Assembly: GCA_029891385.1 (NCBI GenBank)
Contig: CM057224.1
Span: 40,875,926-40,939,925, forward strand
Direction of reading: 5' to 3'
DNA: 64,000 nucleotides
Source of the DNA: Erythroxylum novogranatense
Lineage: Eukaryota > Streptophyta > Magnoliopsida > Malpighiales > Erythroxylaceae
The notes under the pieces were generated by a model that was not told the origin of the DNA, searched no databases, and saw only the letters and a program-made list of their open reading frames with translations. Numbering within the stretch: position 1 is the first letter of the stretch; the number at the start of each line of letters is the position of its first letter. Made by a program: the position numbers and the translations under genes. Shown one piece after another: positions 45,521-58,977 of the stretch.

Positions 45521-45706
45521 TAAAGTCAATGTCTAAAATGAGATTGTGGAAGTTAAGAACGATGACTGTAAATAGATACGTTATAGTGTAGATTAGTTGA
45601 TAAATACGTAATCATATGATGTAATATACGTATATTGACCATGTATGGTTCTTTGTCTCCAGAATTGGAGACGAGCGTAACAAGACGAGCGGAATAAACC
45701 GGCGAT

Positions 45707-46462
45707 TGGGGTGTTTGGTTAGGGTTGATGTAAGAGAAAAGCTGCTCCGTCTCGAGGATAAAATGTGTTTTGTTGCAGGAAACAGAACACAAATATAGTG
45801 CAAATGACAAATATGTCCTTGGTCCTTAATATGATTAGAAATATGTAATTCATTGAGACTTTTATTATGAATGGTTTGTATTAGTTAAAAAATTAACTTA
45901 GAATAATATTAACAATTTCAAATTAATCACGAATAACAATAATAATAATTGTTATTATTATTTTCATAACAAAAAATAATAACCAAACATAAATAAGTGA
46001 AAATGTTTAATAACAATAAATTTGAATAATAATAAACACAAATTATATAATAATTTGTAATAATAATAATTAGACATAATAAAATTTTATTGAAATATAT
46101 TTTTAAATACATTTTAATTTAATTATTGTAATATTTTAAAGATATTTTAATTATTGTGATTTTAAATGATATTTTTAAAGATATTTTTAATTTAATTAAT
46201 ATTGTGATTTTGGTAAATTTTAAAAAATCAAATAAAACAAAAGAAACCAAAATGATTTAAAAACATGGGGATGGAACGTTGCTTATAATGTAGGGAGACA
46301 GGGATAACGTGTCCCTATCCTCCCTTTTTGGGAGGGACAATAAATCTTGTCCTTATTCATCGGAGATGATAGACAAAAATTCAGAGACAATAAATAAACG
46401 CTCACGAGGGCAGAATTTTTTGATCCTGTCTACTATCTCCACTTACAGGAGAGTAACCAAAC
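45707..46462. mobile_element. Possible MITE with GTGTTTGGTTA inverted ends
   Basis: GTGTTTGGTTA occurs near 45,709 and its exact complement TAACCAAACAC near 46,450, enclosing about 750 bp of A+T-rich DNA. Similar ends occur in plant MITEs. No TSD was confirmed, so the call is weak. Confidence 0.3.
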
Positions 46463-46783
46463 ACACAAAGTCAGAGTTTTTGAGAGGAAGAAAGGTAACA
46501 ACGAAAATAAAATAATTCTTCTCACTTCTTTGTTCTCTCGCTCCTGAAAGTATTCTGTATTCTTCTCTTAACTCGTTTTTTCTAAACCTAAAATCCTAAA
46601 AAATCAGTCACATAAAGGACCGTAACACGTAATTTTTGAAAAATTCCTCTAAACTATTTTTCAATCGGTAAAAAAGGTTGCTCTTGTGATGAAAAAGGAG
46701 ACGACTTGTGCAAACAGACCCCCGCGCTTGTGGAATAGGCTACGTTGTATTTGCCGTTATTTACACATCAAAGAAAACGCAAT

Positions 46784-46790
46784 TATAAAA
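46784..46790 (+). promoter_or_regulatory. Possible TATA box for RAD50
   Basis: TATAAAA lies about 255 bp upstream of the RAD50 ATG. Position and sequence fit a core promoter, but no transcript evidence is available. Confidence 0.3.
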
Positions 46791-47039
46791 AAATGGTTGG
46801 AATGGAAGGTAGACAAAAGACCAAACCCCCGCGCCTTTCCATTTCCTTTCCCAACACGACGCAGTTCTTGTAAACAAAAACCACCCTCCTCCCACCTCCG
46901 CAGCATTCCAACTCCACCGTTGCTCTCTTCCTCTTGTATCATCTATTTCTTTTTACTCTCCACTCTCAGTCTATCACATACTTATCAATGACTGGATAAT
47001 CCAATTAACACATTCTACTGTTAACCAAAACGAGAAAGT

Positions 47040-50000
47040 ATGAGTACTGTGGACAAGATGCTAATAAAGGGTATCCGGAGCTTCGACCCGGAAAACAAGA
47101 ACGTCATCACCTTCTTCAGGCCCCTCACTCTCATAGTCGGCCCCAATGGCGCCGGCAAAACTGTAAATTTCCCATTCTTATTCCTTTTCTTTGGTTTCTG
47201 GTTTCGGTCGATAGGTGAGTGGATGTTACAGTCTTTTTTTTTTTTTTAATGTATTGATTATTCTATTGTTGTTTACAGACGATTATAGAGTGCTTGAAAC
47301 TGTCCTGCACTGGAGAGTTGCCTCCTAATGCTAGGTCCGGCCACAGTTTCATTCATGATCCCAAGGTGGGTTTTCCCCCTCTTTCTCTTTCTCTTTCTCT
47401 TTCCTTATGTGTGTGTGTGTGCGCGCGCGCTTGGTTCCTAGAAAACCCTGGCAAAGTAAAACCAATCATTTCTGTTTTTTTCTTAAATAATTTTGTTCAC
47501 AAATGTTTGAATGGATTATGTGATTTGATGGGGTGCTGATGGTAGGTCGCTGGAGAGACTGAGACAAAAGGGCAAATTAAGCTGCGGTTTAAGACTGCTG
47601 CTGGGAAAGATGTGGTGTGCATAAGGTCATTTCAACTCACACAGAAGGCATCCAAGATGGAGTATAAAGCCATTGAAAGTGTGCTTCAAACTATTAATCC
47701 ACATACTGGCGAGGTCATATAAACCAGTTTTCTTTTTTTTTCCAAAAGGAGAATATGTTGTGGCTTTTGTAGAGGGGTGTTTTGCAGCATTTGTATGGAC
47801 ATTCAACTCTTGGATCACTCTTGTAATTCTTGTCTGTTGATGAATGCAGAAAGTTTGCCTTAGCTATAGGTGTGCTGACATGGATAGGGAAATCCCTGCT
47901 TTAATGGGTGTTTCAAAAGCTGTTCTGGAAAATGTTATATTTGTGCACCAAGATGAATCTAACTGGCCATTGCAAGATCCCTCTACATTAAAGAAGAAGT
48001 TTGATGATATCTTCTCTGCAACCCGGTATCCTTAAAGTGTTTGCACTTGAACAGTAACAAGTTTTGTGTTTTTTTAAAATGGATGGTTCGAGATTGTTTC
48101 ATACCTTGGTTATTGCTGTTGATGATTCACGAAATACATTTCTGATATATTTATTCTGAGCTGAAGGGCTTCTTGTTTTTGTACTTGCTGCACATGGCTC
48201 CTTCAATTTGATAACATCTTGTGTTAATATTTGACAAGGCAGATATACAAAAGCATTGGAGGTCATCAAGAAGCTTCACAAAGATCAAGCTCAAGAGATA
48301 AAGACTTACAAGCTGAAACTAGAGAATCTTCAAACCTTGAAGGATGCCGCTTATAAGGTTTTAGTCCTGTTCATATTCATTCCTTTTTAAGACCAGGATG
48401 CTTTTGATTGCTGTTCCATGTCTTTTTTTGTGCTGCTTCATTCTATTGGGATGACAACATGTTTGCAAGCAACAGTAACCAGTAAATTGGTGCTGCTATT
48501 ATCTTACATAAATACTGATTATGTGAATCGAAAAATCGATTCAAGTGTTTAGAATTGACAGATGGAGACAGCTGTGCTTTTCATTGTCTGCTTCTGATTA
48601 CAGAAGAATCACCATTCACCTGTACCTGACAAGAGAAAAAGAAGAACTACTCCTTTTGTTCGAATCTGTCAAAGAAATGGATTTAATAATTCTAGCAGAT
48701 AGGGAATATGCTTACCCTTTAGTGGGTTTATACTTCATTTCTCTTCTGATCTCATGTCGTAAACTTGTCGTAAAGATGAAATATATGGATCGATTATTTA
48801 CCATTTTAGTTAATTGAGAACCTTTAAATTTGTATGCAACTGCTCAAATATCTTGTTACTGTGCATGCTTTAACAGTTTCAGACTGTGTTTTGACTCTTT
48901 TCCTTCTAGTAGTTCTTTTTCTTTGGTTGTACTTTACCTTGTACAATCCTATTCTGAAAAGGCAATCAAATTGCTTGCCAAAGAATCTCGCTTTTCCAAT
49001 TCATCCTGTCTTGGAGTCTGACTCATTTGTTCACTTATGCTTGTTAAGTCCTTTTCTCTTCCCATTATTTTGGAATGAGCAGTGATGAAAGAAGATTTCT
49101 TAAAGTTTTGGGATGTTGAATACATATGTATCTGTGTATATATACATAGACACATAAATACATATATAATATATATGTGTGTGTTTGTATGCGTATGCGT
49201 ATGTGTGCATGTTATTTATATCTAGCTGGACCTTTTTCCCCTCCAATTTTTATTTGTTCATATGTTGCCAAAAGTTTCTGCCTTGCGTTCTTAGGTCAGC
49301 ACTTAGGCGTTTTGATGAGTTTTCGGTGATTTTGGACAGTAAATGATACTGCTTGTTTTCTTTTCTTAGTAATTAGGAAGATGGTGAATTTTCAACTCGT
49401 ATATTAAATTTTCATTAATTTTGTAATAAACTTGCAAATCTGTGGACTGGGGTAGCTTCAATGGTATCAAGTTTTGTTTGTACAGCTGCGGGAAACCATT
49501 GGTCAAGATCAAGAGAAAACAGAATCTTTAAAGGTGCAAATTCAGGAATTAGAGAATGACATTCAGAATTTGGACACAAAAATGCACAATACTGAAGCAA
49601 CTCTAAAAGATTTGAGAAAACTGAAAGAACAGATAGCTGTAAAAACAGCAGAACGTAGCACATTGTTTAAGGAGCAGGAGAGACAATATGCTTGTCTTCG
49701 AGAGGAAAATGAAGGTTTCCCCTGCATTTCATCTTTGTCCCAGTTTCTTCATTTCTAGTTCTCTTTTTCTTCCCTTCCTATTAACAAAGGGCATACATAG
49801 AACCCCTATTGCAGTTCATATATTTACAGTTATTCTGAGAACGTTGATGCGTCATTTATTAATCATTTTGCTTTTAGTTCTAATATATTTTGCTGCACTT
49901 TTTCTACCCTGTTTTCAGACACTGATGAAGAGCTGATGGAATGGAAAATCAAATTTGAAGAGAAGATTGCTATTTTAGAATCAAACATTAGCAAGCTGGA

Positions 50001-53000
50001 CAGAGAAATGAACGACTCAGAGACAAAGAGCATTTTTCTCAAGCAAAGTGTTAAGGAGTATATCCGCGAGATTAGCCGGCTTCAGAGCGAAGCTGAAGTA
50101 AACCGTACCAACATTGACTTTTTATGTTTTCAAAGTTCTACAATTGAGATGGAATGATGGACTGAATTCCTTTCCTTGAAAAATAGGCCCATGTGTCCCT
50201 GAAGAATCAAAGAGATTCAATCATCAAAAAACTTTTTGAAACACATAATTTGGGGATTGTTCCAAGTACTCCCTTCAGTGATGATATTGCCTTCAGCCTC
50301 ACAAGTCGGTTAAAATCAAGGTTGATGGATCTTGACAAGGATTTACAAGACAAAAAGGTGATCAATTGCTCTCTCTCTCTCTCTAGACGTATTTGTGCAG
50401 GTATATTTTTTATTATGCTCTCATACATATGTAGGACATATATGTCTTAGGTACTCATAGTGATGAAATAACTCATGTTGTACTCATATAAAAATGTTGA
50501 AAAGTCTTCCATATTATGGATTCTGGACATAGGTAGTTTATGTAGAGTGCATCTTGAGGTGTGAAATTCCAGAATCTCTATGGGACACATCAGAACAACC
50601 CCATAATATGTCTGCAGTACTCCATCTGCTTCTAGTTTATAGATGCATTTTGTGGTTAATCGTCTCCCCTTTTTGCAAACAAATGGTGATTTAAGGCGCA
50701 AAGTGTTTCTTTTTATACATAATGAAGTTTCTGTTCACATTGTTGTATATGGTTTTATGTTGTTTCAGACATCAAATGATATTGATATTAAGATGGCAGA
50801 GGATCGATACTGGGATGCAAACAATCGTTGGAAAAACAGTGATGCTCAAAAGCAGGCTAAAATGGAGATAAAGGTTTGCTACATAAGTCATTTTCCTCTT
50901 TTGTATTAGATTTATATAGATTGGGATTACAGGTGGATGGATGGTACTATTTCTAACCCCTTAATGCTCCTGATGGATTATCTTATTTTGTGCAGAATAG
51001 CATTTTGGATCGTATTGCAGAGAAAAACGATGACCTTGCTTCATTTGAAGAACAAGTATCTCATGTGAATCTTTCTCACATTGATGAAAAAGAAAAGAGC
51101 ATGGTGATGATTACTCAGCAGATGTTCTTTTCATGAGAATTAAAATTGCCTCTTTGAGCACCCCCACCCCTCCCCCCCTCTATAAACACTTGCTGTTAAC
51201 TAGAACTACTTTGCAGCGAATTGAGGTTGAGAGGAAAACAAATCAACTTGCTGAAAGAGATTTTGAAGCAAAGATACGTCAAAAGCAAAGCGAATTATAT
51301 AGCATAGAGCAACAGATTAAAGTTCTTAATCGGGAGAAAGATGTATTGGCCGGTGATTCTGAGGACAGAGTGAAGCTGTCGCTGAAGAAAGCAGAGTTAG
51401 AGAGTCACAAGAAGAAACACAGGAAAATGTCAGTTACATGTTTCTGCTGTTTTATAGGTTTTTGTGAGGATTTAACTATGTATATTATGTTTCTTTTCTC
51501 ACTGTTAACATTCTAGTCCTTGAAATTCCCTAGTATTGATGAATACAAAGATAAAATTAGAGGAGTTCTAAAGGGAAGGCTTCCTCCTGATAAGGATCTG
51601 AAGAAGGAAATTACTCAAGCCTTAAGGTAACATAATGCAAGCAATGATGCTATAATTTCTCTGCGAGCTTATGTAGGTTTAGACACACGCATACCATATC
51701 TATGTATGTCCATCTTTTTCTGACGGCAGTGTAAGTATTCATTTGAGTACCTACCACTTGTCACTAGTTGTATGGTAGAATCATCTAATCAGCCATCTTA
51801 GTAGTTTAACATTTTATTTTGGGAAATTCTCCTTTCAAGTTGAGCTTAATTTTCTTGTACATTACTTGCTCCCTGTTCAGGTCTGTTGGACTCGAGTTTG
51901 ATGATTTGAATTCAAAGTCGCGTGAGGCTGAGAAGGAGGTAAATGTGTTGCAGATGAAAATACAAGAAGCCAACAATAATATCTCCAAACTTCGGAAGGA
52001 TATGGAATGTGAGCATGACTTTGTACCTTACATATTTTGTGTTGCATATTGATTCTGTGGTTGAGCTGGATATATTAGGACTCAATTGTTTAGGTGGTTC
52101 TGTTCTTTAAAAATATATTAATTGATGCTAAGCCATCCATGCATGTCAATGAACATACGATAAATTAGCTTATTGTTTGCGTATATTTATTATAGTGGAC
52201 CTGTGATCCTTTAAGAGAAGTTGTGCTTAGTAATGCCTATTTGTATGCAAAATACTTTTAATGTTGCACCAAATAAACCCATATGAACCTTGTTGTCCGG
52301 TATGCTTTCAGAGCATGGTAAAAGTAATCTGTCATAGTGATTTTTCCCCCCTAAAAGTTATCATAGTGTTTCTAACACATTTTTTAACATTAGGCTGAAA
52401 ATAGATTGAATTATTAATGGGCATTAAGCTAGCGTATTGATACTTTGTGGTTGAAGTAGGATTCCTTTCAGGGTTTCTAATGTAGCAGGTTGTGTTTTTT
52501 TTTTTCGGTTAATGAGAAAATGTGGGGCTGGGATCTCAATTGAAATTTGTTTTTCTTTTTCTTATCAGTACTGTTAAAATATTTAAGCCTCTAGCTATTG
52601 ATTTCTTTTTGAAACTACAGTTTGCTTGATTTTATACCATATTTACCTTTTGGAACATTAGCTTCGGTAAGACATTGAACCAAAACTGTCGTTCAAAAAT
52701 TAGATTTAGTTCTGATTGTTCTAGTCTTCCTCTATTTTGTCTGGTAATCTTGTTTTTGTCCTAGAATCATGCTCTGATAGTGCTTTCTGTATTGCATTCA
52801 ATGCAGCAAGGAAGCGATTTGTTGAATCCAAACTACAGTCCTTGGATCATCAGGCTTTCTACATTGATTCATACATCAAAGTTTTAGAGACAGTGAAGGA
52901 GAAAAGAGATATACAGAAAAGGTTCCTGCTTTTTGACTTCACCCCATGGTTATTGTAGTGTAGGCAAATTCAAGGGCCCAGGGGCTTATGCATCTTTTAC

Positions 53001-56000
53001 CATGTTGCCTGCAGTAAGTACAATATTGCAGATGGGATGCGGCAGATGTTTGATCCTTTCGAAAGGGTTGCTCGTGCTCATCATATATGCCCTTGCTGTG
53101 AGCGCCCTTTCTCCACTGCAGAGGAAGACGAATTTGTTAAAAAGGTTTGTATCATTTAAGTCCATCATGCATTATATTTTATTATCTGCTGATTATAGTA
53201 TTCTTTTCAGCTTGTTCACAGAAATCCTTGAAACTCTCTTTTCATTTTGATGGATATTTTGGTATCTTACTGTAATAACAGCAAAGAGTGAAGGCTGCAA
53301 GTTCTGCTGAGCACATGAAAGTATTGGCTTTGGAATCCTCAAATGCGGACTCCAATTTCCAGCAGTTGGATAAGCTTCGAGTAGTTTATGAAGAATATGT
53401 CAAAATTGCCAAGGAAACAATCCCTCTTGCGGAAAAGAACTTACTGGAGCTTACTGAAGAGCTGGATCAAAAGTCACAAGCCCTTGATGACGTGTGTCAT
53501 TTCACTGTCACCTAGTCACTTTAATTCTGTGACTTCTATTTATTCCATGCAGTTTGACATTTAGCATACAGCAATATCAAACTAGCTGAATAACCCTACA
53601 AAGAATAAGCACTAATTCTGATAGTAGATAGCATGTATAATCCTTCACAGTAGACATTATGAAAAATCTCTTGTCCGTTTGTTTTTGGAAACTTACCTTT
53701 TTGTCAACTTACCGTGTTCTATTAGCGTTGACGTAATGCCAAAGTGTTTTTTGCTTTTTATGCATGAGTAGTATCTGGTTGTGAGTTGTGACAATGTCCG
53801 GAATGATGTTGCTCTTTTTAGGTATTAGGTGTTCTAGCTCAAATAAAGTCGGATAAAGAATCTGTTGAGGCATTAGTGCAGCCCGTTGAAACAGCTGATC
53901 GACTATTCCAAGAAATTCAGACTTGGCAAAAACAAGTTGATGATCTGGAGTATAAGCTTGACTTTCGAGGGCAAGGTGCCAAATCTATGGAAGAGATACA
54001 GACGGAGCTTAGTGCTGTGCAAAATACAAAGTAACTTTCAATCATGTGTTTCTTGTGATTTACTTTTCGATCCCATCCTTTTTTATTATCAAGCATTCTT
54101 TTTCTCTCTGACTATTAAATTGCGTGGTTGATGGAACCCTGACTGTAACTTCAGGGAAAGGTGTGAGAATGGTGGAAACTACAGAAGAGTGTATGGAAAT
54201 TAGTGACGAAATAGGAGAAAAAGGATCTATTACTGATGAATATGGGAGGATACAAAACCAGTAGCTTTTTGAGAGGCTACCATCTCTTCCTCACCTTAGA
54301 AGGTGCCAAAATGACAACAAAATTCTCATGACCTCTTCCCCTTCCTATCTCACGTTTATAACCCCCACCCCTGACACTATAACAAACTTTTTCAGCTCAT
54401 CCTTGATTCAAATGACTTAAATACCCTATCTTAGACTTCTTGTCTCTGTAATTTAGTTTTGTCTTCATACAAGTTCATTCACTCCATGCTTATATCTATA
54501 TATGCCTTATGGTTCACAAATTTTTATCTAATTTTATTCCTTTCCTTCTTATGATGCCATCAGGGATAATTTACATCAGGAACTAGAGAAGTTGAGGGAT
54601 GAACAGAGGTACATCGAAAATGATTTGGCACATGTTCAAATAAGGTGGCATGCTCTAAGGGAGGAGAAGGTTACAGCAGCTAACATGTTGCGTGATGTTA
54701 AGAAAGTAGAAGAAGATTTAGAGCGTTTGTCTGAGGAAAAAGATCAAGTTGAGCTTGATGAGAAGGTCCGTCTCTCAGCTGTTATGTTTCTTATAGCTCA
54801 CGTCCTCTGTTTATTTTTTGTTTAAACTTTTATGTTGCTTGAAAGTGAGTGTATGATCAGGTAATAGGAGATTCCGACAGGCAATTTATGATAATTCCAT
54901 TCCTGAAATTTTGCTTTGTTATAGCATCTTTCATTCTATTATTATGAATTCTAAGTTTTTGTCAAACTTTAATCATGATCACTGTCAGTCATTTAAGTAA
55001 TGGATAAGCTTTTATTCCTTGAAGATATAAGGTGAACATATCCTGCATCTTTTTATGGTCAGGCCTTGATTATTATGTTTTTATTTCACACAGATGGTGA
55101 GATTGTAGGCATTGCATAGGGCGAAGGGTAAACAGATTAGTAGGTATCAAGTACAGGAACTAGGCATTCTTATGTTATCACAAATAAAAGAACTTTTTGT
55201 TTTAGATGAATTTTCATATTCTAGTTTTCCCTATGACTAAGTTTTGTCAAATTTGAAATCCTTCTTTAAGTAGCCACACGAAAACTTTTTTATTGATTCT
55301 TGATGTGAATATTGTTTTCAGTTTCAATTGTTTTAGTCTTACATTGTTAGGTTAGTCAATGCAGTCTCCTTTAAAGGGGCTTGTGACATACCATCATGAA
55401 TAGCAATTGATTGTTGTTGTATCTTTTTAGCATTTGGCAGAGGCTCTTGGTCCTTTATCCAAGGAGAAAGAAAAACTACAGAGTGAATTTAATGAGCTGA
55501 AAGTCAAACTTGAGCAGGAGTATGAGGACCAGAAAAAACTGTTGGACAACTATCGGTGGCAAATTGATGAGCTATTAAGAGTTGCTTCAAAAATTAAAGA
55601 GTAAATTTTGTCAAAACTGAGGATTGTAAGATTCTTTCATGCCATTTATCTTGATCATCAATTTCATCTTACCAGGTATGATGATCTAAAGAAAGGAGAA
55701 AAATACAAGGAAATGCAAGAAAAGTTATCTTTATCGGAATCTCAACTGCAAAGTTGTGATGCTAGGAAGCAAGAAATATTAGCTGAACTTAACAAATTTA
55801 AGGAAGGAATACGAGATCAGGATAACATACGAAGAAATATTGAGGACAACTTGAATTACAGGAAAACAAAGGCGGAGGTGGAAGAGCTTGGCCGGCTGAT
55901 TGAATCTTTAGAAGAGAGAATCCTGAAGATTGGTGGGATTTCACCAGTTGAAGCTGAACTTATAAAGCTTTCTCAGGAAAGAGAGAGAATTCTTTCAGAG

Positions 56001-58977
56001 GTACTCATAAAGTTTAACAAGTCATTTCCTGTTTTTCCTTCAACTGGCTGAAAAGTTTATGGTTATGATCACATTGATATGCCTAAGTTTTTGAAAATTG
56101 GCTTATGTATGCGTCAGTTATGATTTATGGACATTCTGTCTTGCGTTTTCAGGATACTATCTTAGTCTTTGTCTGTGTTGTATTTTGTTGCATGAGTGCT
56201 GATGTTCTGCTGACAAGTTTCTGCCACAACAAAAGGCAATTACATAGTCATGATGTTATAAAAGCATGTTTGGGATGCTTACACATAGAGTGCCTAATCC
56301 CCATCCAGGCAAGACCTGAAATAGATTCTTTGAAACCACTGGACGTCAAAACCAATGTTCTTAATATACAAACAAAGACATGATGTCACATAACCTTTCA
56401 CACATTTACATCTTTTGTACTTACCTACACGTACTTTATTGCGGCTTTTACATCAATAGTTTCGGAATTGTTTCTGACAGCTGTGAAGTTTTACCTCCTC
56501 CTCTCTCTTTCCTTAAGTCTCCAAGCCCAAATTTTTCCTTTCTCTTCTACCCCCCTTTCCCATTCTCTGATGTTCTTTCCTTTTCTGCATTCACTTTTAA
56601 TGTGAAAATTGTTTGCATTTTCATGTTAATTTGAAACAATGGTTCTTTCCTCAAGATTTAAGATTTCAAGTTGACGAATTCTCTTCGCAATTATTAATAA
56701 ATACATACCGGAACATTTAAGTGTTTATTTGGATCCCAATTCTTTGAGGACAAAGTTGTGTTTTTCTCACTAGAGTTTGCCTTTGCACCAGAAAAAGTTT
56801 TAGGCATATGTCCTTTATTTTTTTATTTGGGTTGTGTAGTAGACTGTTTATCCTTTCCTATATGTCATTGTTGATTCCTACCAAATAAATGATGACTGCA
56901 GTATAAATTCTCATGTTTTAATGTAATTTTCATAGACGAAGGTATTGTGGTATCACCTATTTATTTATATCTTCTGTCTCAAATTATTTCACCTGTCAAT
57001 TTATTCGTGCTTTCCTGTGACAAAATTTTCATGCCTTGATCATGTGAAATCACTGAAAACTATTTGTTATACTAAAACAGTTGAATAGGTACCGAGGAAC
57101 AATGTCAGTTCACCAGAGCAACATTTCAAAGAATAAAGTTGATCTTAAACAGGCACAATATAAGGATATTGACAAGCGCTACTTTGATCAGCTTGTCCAG
57201 CTCAAGGTCAAATAATGCTTTATTGCTTGCTTGTTCCCTTCTAGCCACTTTTTGCAATGTTTCATTAATTTGATTTTTTTTGTCAGACAACTGAAATGGC
57301 AAACAAGGACCTGGACAGATACTACAATGCACTTGACAAGTGAGTTCTCCATAGGCAGTCTCGATATTTGCCTTTGCCTGTTGTTATATATGCTATATTT
57401 TAAGGTAAATTTCTCTGTTAATTATCCCCCAGGATTTGTATAAACCGTGTGTGTACTGCTACCAAAAGATATGAGTTTCTTGCAACTTTCTACGTAGAGC
57501 TTTCTCTTAACTGATCATTTATCATAATATTTCAATCGCATGGTATTGGTTGAGATTTTATTGAGCATGTTTTCAAGAAGTTAATCCTCTTGAAGATGTA
57601 TCCTACTAATTTTATCAATACAAGAAGGGAAGAGACAATGTACTTTGAGAAATTTATATAACTAGGCATGGCAAAAGAGCCGCGAGCTTAGCTTAGTCCA
57701 AAGTTAAGGGGTCGAGCCCGGTTTAATTAGGCTCAAGCTTTGGACTTCAGTATTCAGGTCCGATTGGGTTCAAGATTGACAAATTTTGTTGGATCTGATC
57801 AACCATTAAAAATCGGGTCAGGCGGGACCAAAGTCAACAGGCTAAAACAAGTTTGACTGGACTCAGGCCCAATTTTTTTTTTTCACATAAGACCCAAGCC
57901 CAGTCTAGTTTTGTCATCCCTAGGCATCATGAGCCTGTTGTTAAACACAGGACATCATCTACGTTTCTTTTTGGCACATCTAATGCTTTTGGATATCAAC
58001 TACTTTTACATGTTGACTTACTAAATTCTATTCATGCCTATGTTTCTAGAGCATTGATGCGGTTTCACTCCATGAAAATGGAAGAAATTAATAAGATCAT
58101 CAGGGAGTTGTGGCAACAAACATATAGAGGACAGGATATAGATTATATTAGCATCCACTCAGATTCTGAAGGTTCTGGAACTCGGTCTTACAGTTACAAG
58201 GTATTGAATATCTTTATTAATCTAGTTGAATTTATGCTGCTTTTTTAGGTCATTTAAGTGTATTGATGACAACTAATAACTCCACTGCCTTCAAAGTAGG
58301 TTCTAATGCAGACTGGAGATGCAGAACTAGAAATGAGAGGAAGGTGTAGTGCTGGTCAAAAAGTGAGTATATCAGAGAATAGGCTCTTCCAGGAGAGCTG
58401 ATATTCTGATTTGGACATGGTTAAAAGTTAGTTTTGGATGCAGGTTCTTGCTTCGCTTATCATTCGGTTGGCTCTAGCTGAGACATTTTGCCTCAATTGC
58501 GGAATACTAGCATTAGATGAGCCTACGACAAACTTGGATGGACCAAATGCTGAGAGTCTTGCTGCAGCTCTACTCAGGTACAAGACAGCTACAAAGTCCT
58601 TGTAACTGGATCGGAATAACCACTGTAGGGTCTTAAAGGTCTCAATAAATGTAGCTTTTATTGTTGTTTTGTTCTCTTGGATTTTCTCCAGAATAATGGA
58701 GGACAGAAAGGGACAGGAGAATTTTCAGTTGATTGTAATCACACATGATGAGCGTTTTGCTCAACTAATTGGTCAAAGGCAGCATGCAGAGAGATACTAT
58801 CGAGTCGCAAAGGATGATCAGTAAGCTGCTTTTCTTCCAGTTTCCTCATCTTCGAGTTTTTGTCTAAATTTGTGTTTGTTACTTGATTATACTCCGTAAG
58901 TTTATTAATGAGAGTATATTCTATGGCTTTATTTCAGTCAGCATAGCATAATTGAAGCACAAGAGATATTCGATTGA
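47040..58977 (+). CDS. RAD50: DNA repair protein RAD50, 27 exons, 1,316 aa
   Basis: RAD50 is the SMC-like ATPase of the MRE11-RAD50-NBS1 complex, which tethers and processes double-strand breaks in the nucleus. Exons: 47040-47162, 47279-47365, 47546-47713, 47850-48025, 48243-48357, 49486-49714, 49919-50097, 50187-50357, 50769-50873, 50996-51103, 51217-51428, 51534-51626, 51881-52008, 52807-52921, 53015-53144, 53282-53491, 53822-54030, 54564-54765, 55431-55600, 55676-56000, 57081-57206, 57287-57339, 58050-58200, 58300-58362, 58444-58577, 58692-58820, 58938-58977. All introns are GT-AG, and the total of 3,951 nt is in frame. Walker A GPNGAGKT is at residues 34-41. Long coiled coils flank the zinc hook CPCC (695-698, at 53,088-53,099). 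The signature SAGQK is at 1,212-1,216 and Walker B with D-loop ([11 protein letters not shown]) at 1,238-1,248. No stop or frameshift is seen, so the gene looks functional. Exon borders were placed by reading frame and family similarity. Confidence 0.96.
57663..57922. mobile_element. Old MITE-like insertion in RAD50 intron 22
   Basis: The ends TAGGCATGGCAAAA and, reversed, TAGGGATGACAAAA form an imperfect 14-bp terminal inverted repeat around 260 bp. The interior is rich in GGGTC / GGCTC words. The TAGGGATGGCAAA type of end is known from plant hAT-like MITEs. The flanking bases do not give a clear 8-bp duplication, so the insertion is old or the call is wrong. Confidence 0.45.

Larger units (their letters stand above)
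45521..47039. other. Intergenic region upstream of RAD50
   Basis: No gene is seen. About 45,840-46,260 is extremely A+T-rich. A possible MITE spans 45,707-46,462. The region 46,500-47,039 contains pyrimidine-rich stretches and should hold the RAD50 promoter and 5' UTR. Confidence 0.6.

Noticed and set aside
47395..47432. CT and GT/GC microsatellites in RAD50 intron 2 as a regulatory element
   Set aside because: Short simple repeats are common in plant introns, and nothing else in the sequence supports a regulatory role.
51512..51534. RAD50 exon 12 starting at the earlier AG (51,516)
   Set aside because: That acceptor adds 17 nt and breaks the frame; the AG at 51,532-51,533 restores the conserved reading into [11 protein letters not shown].
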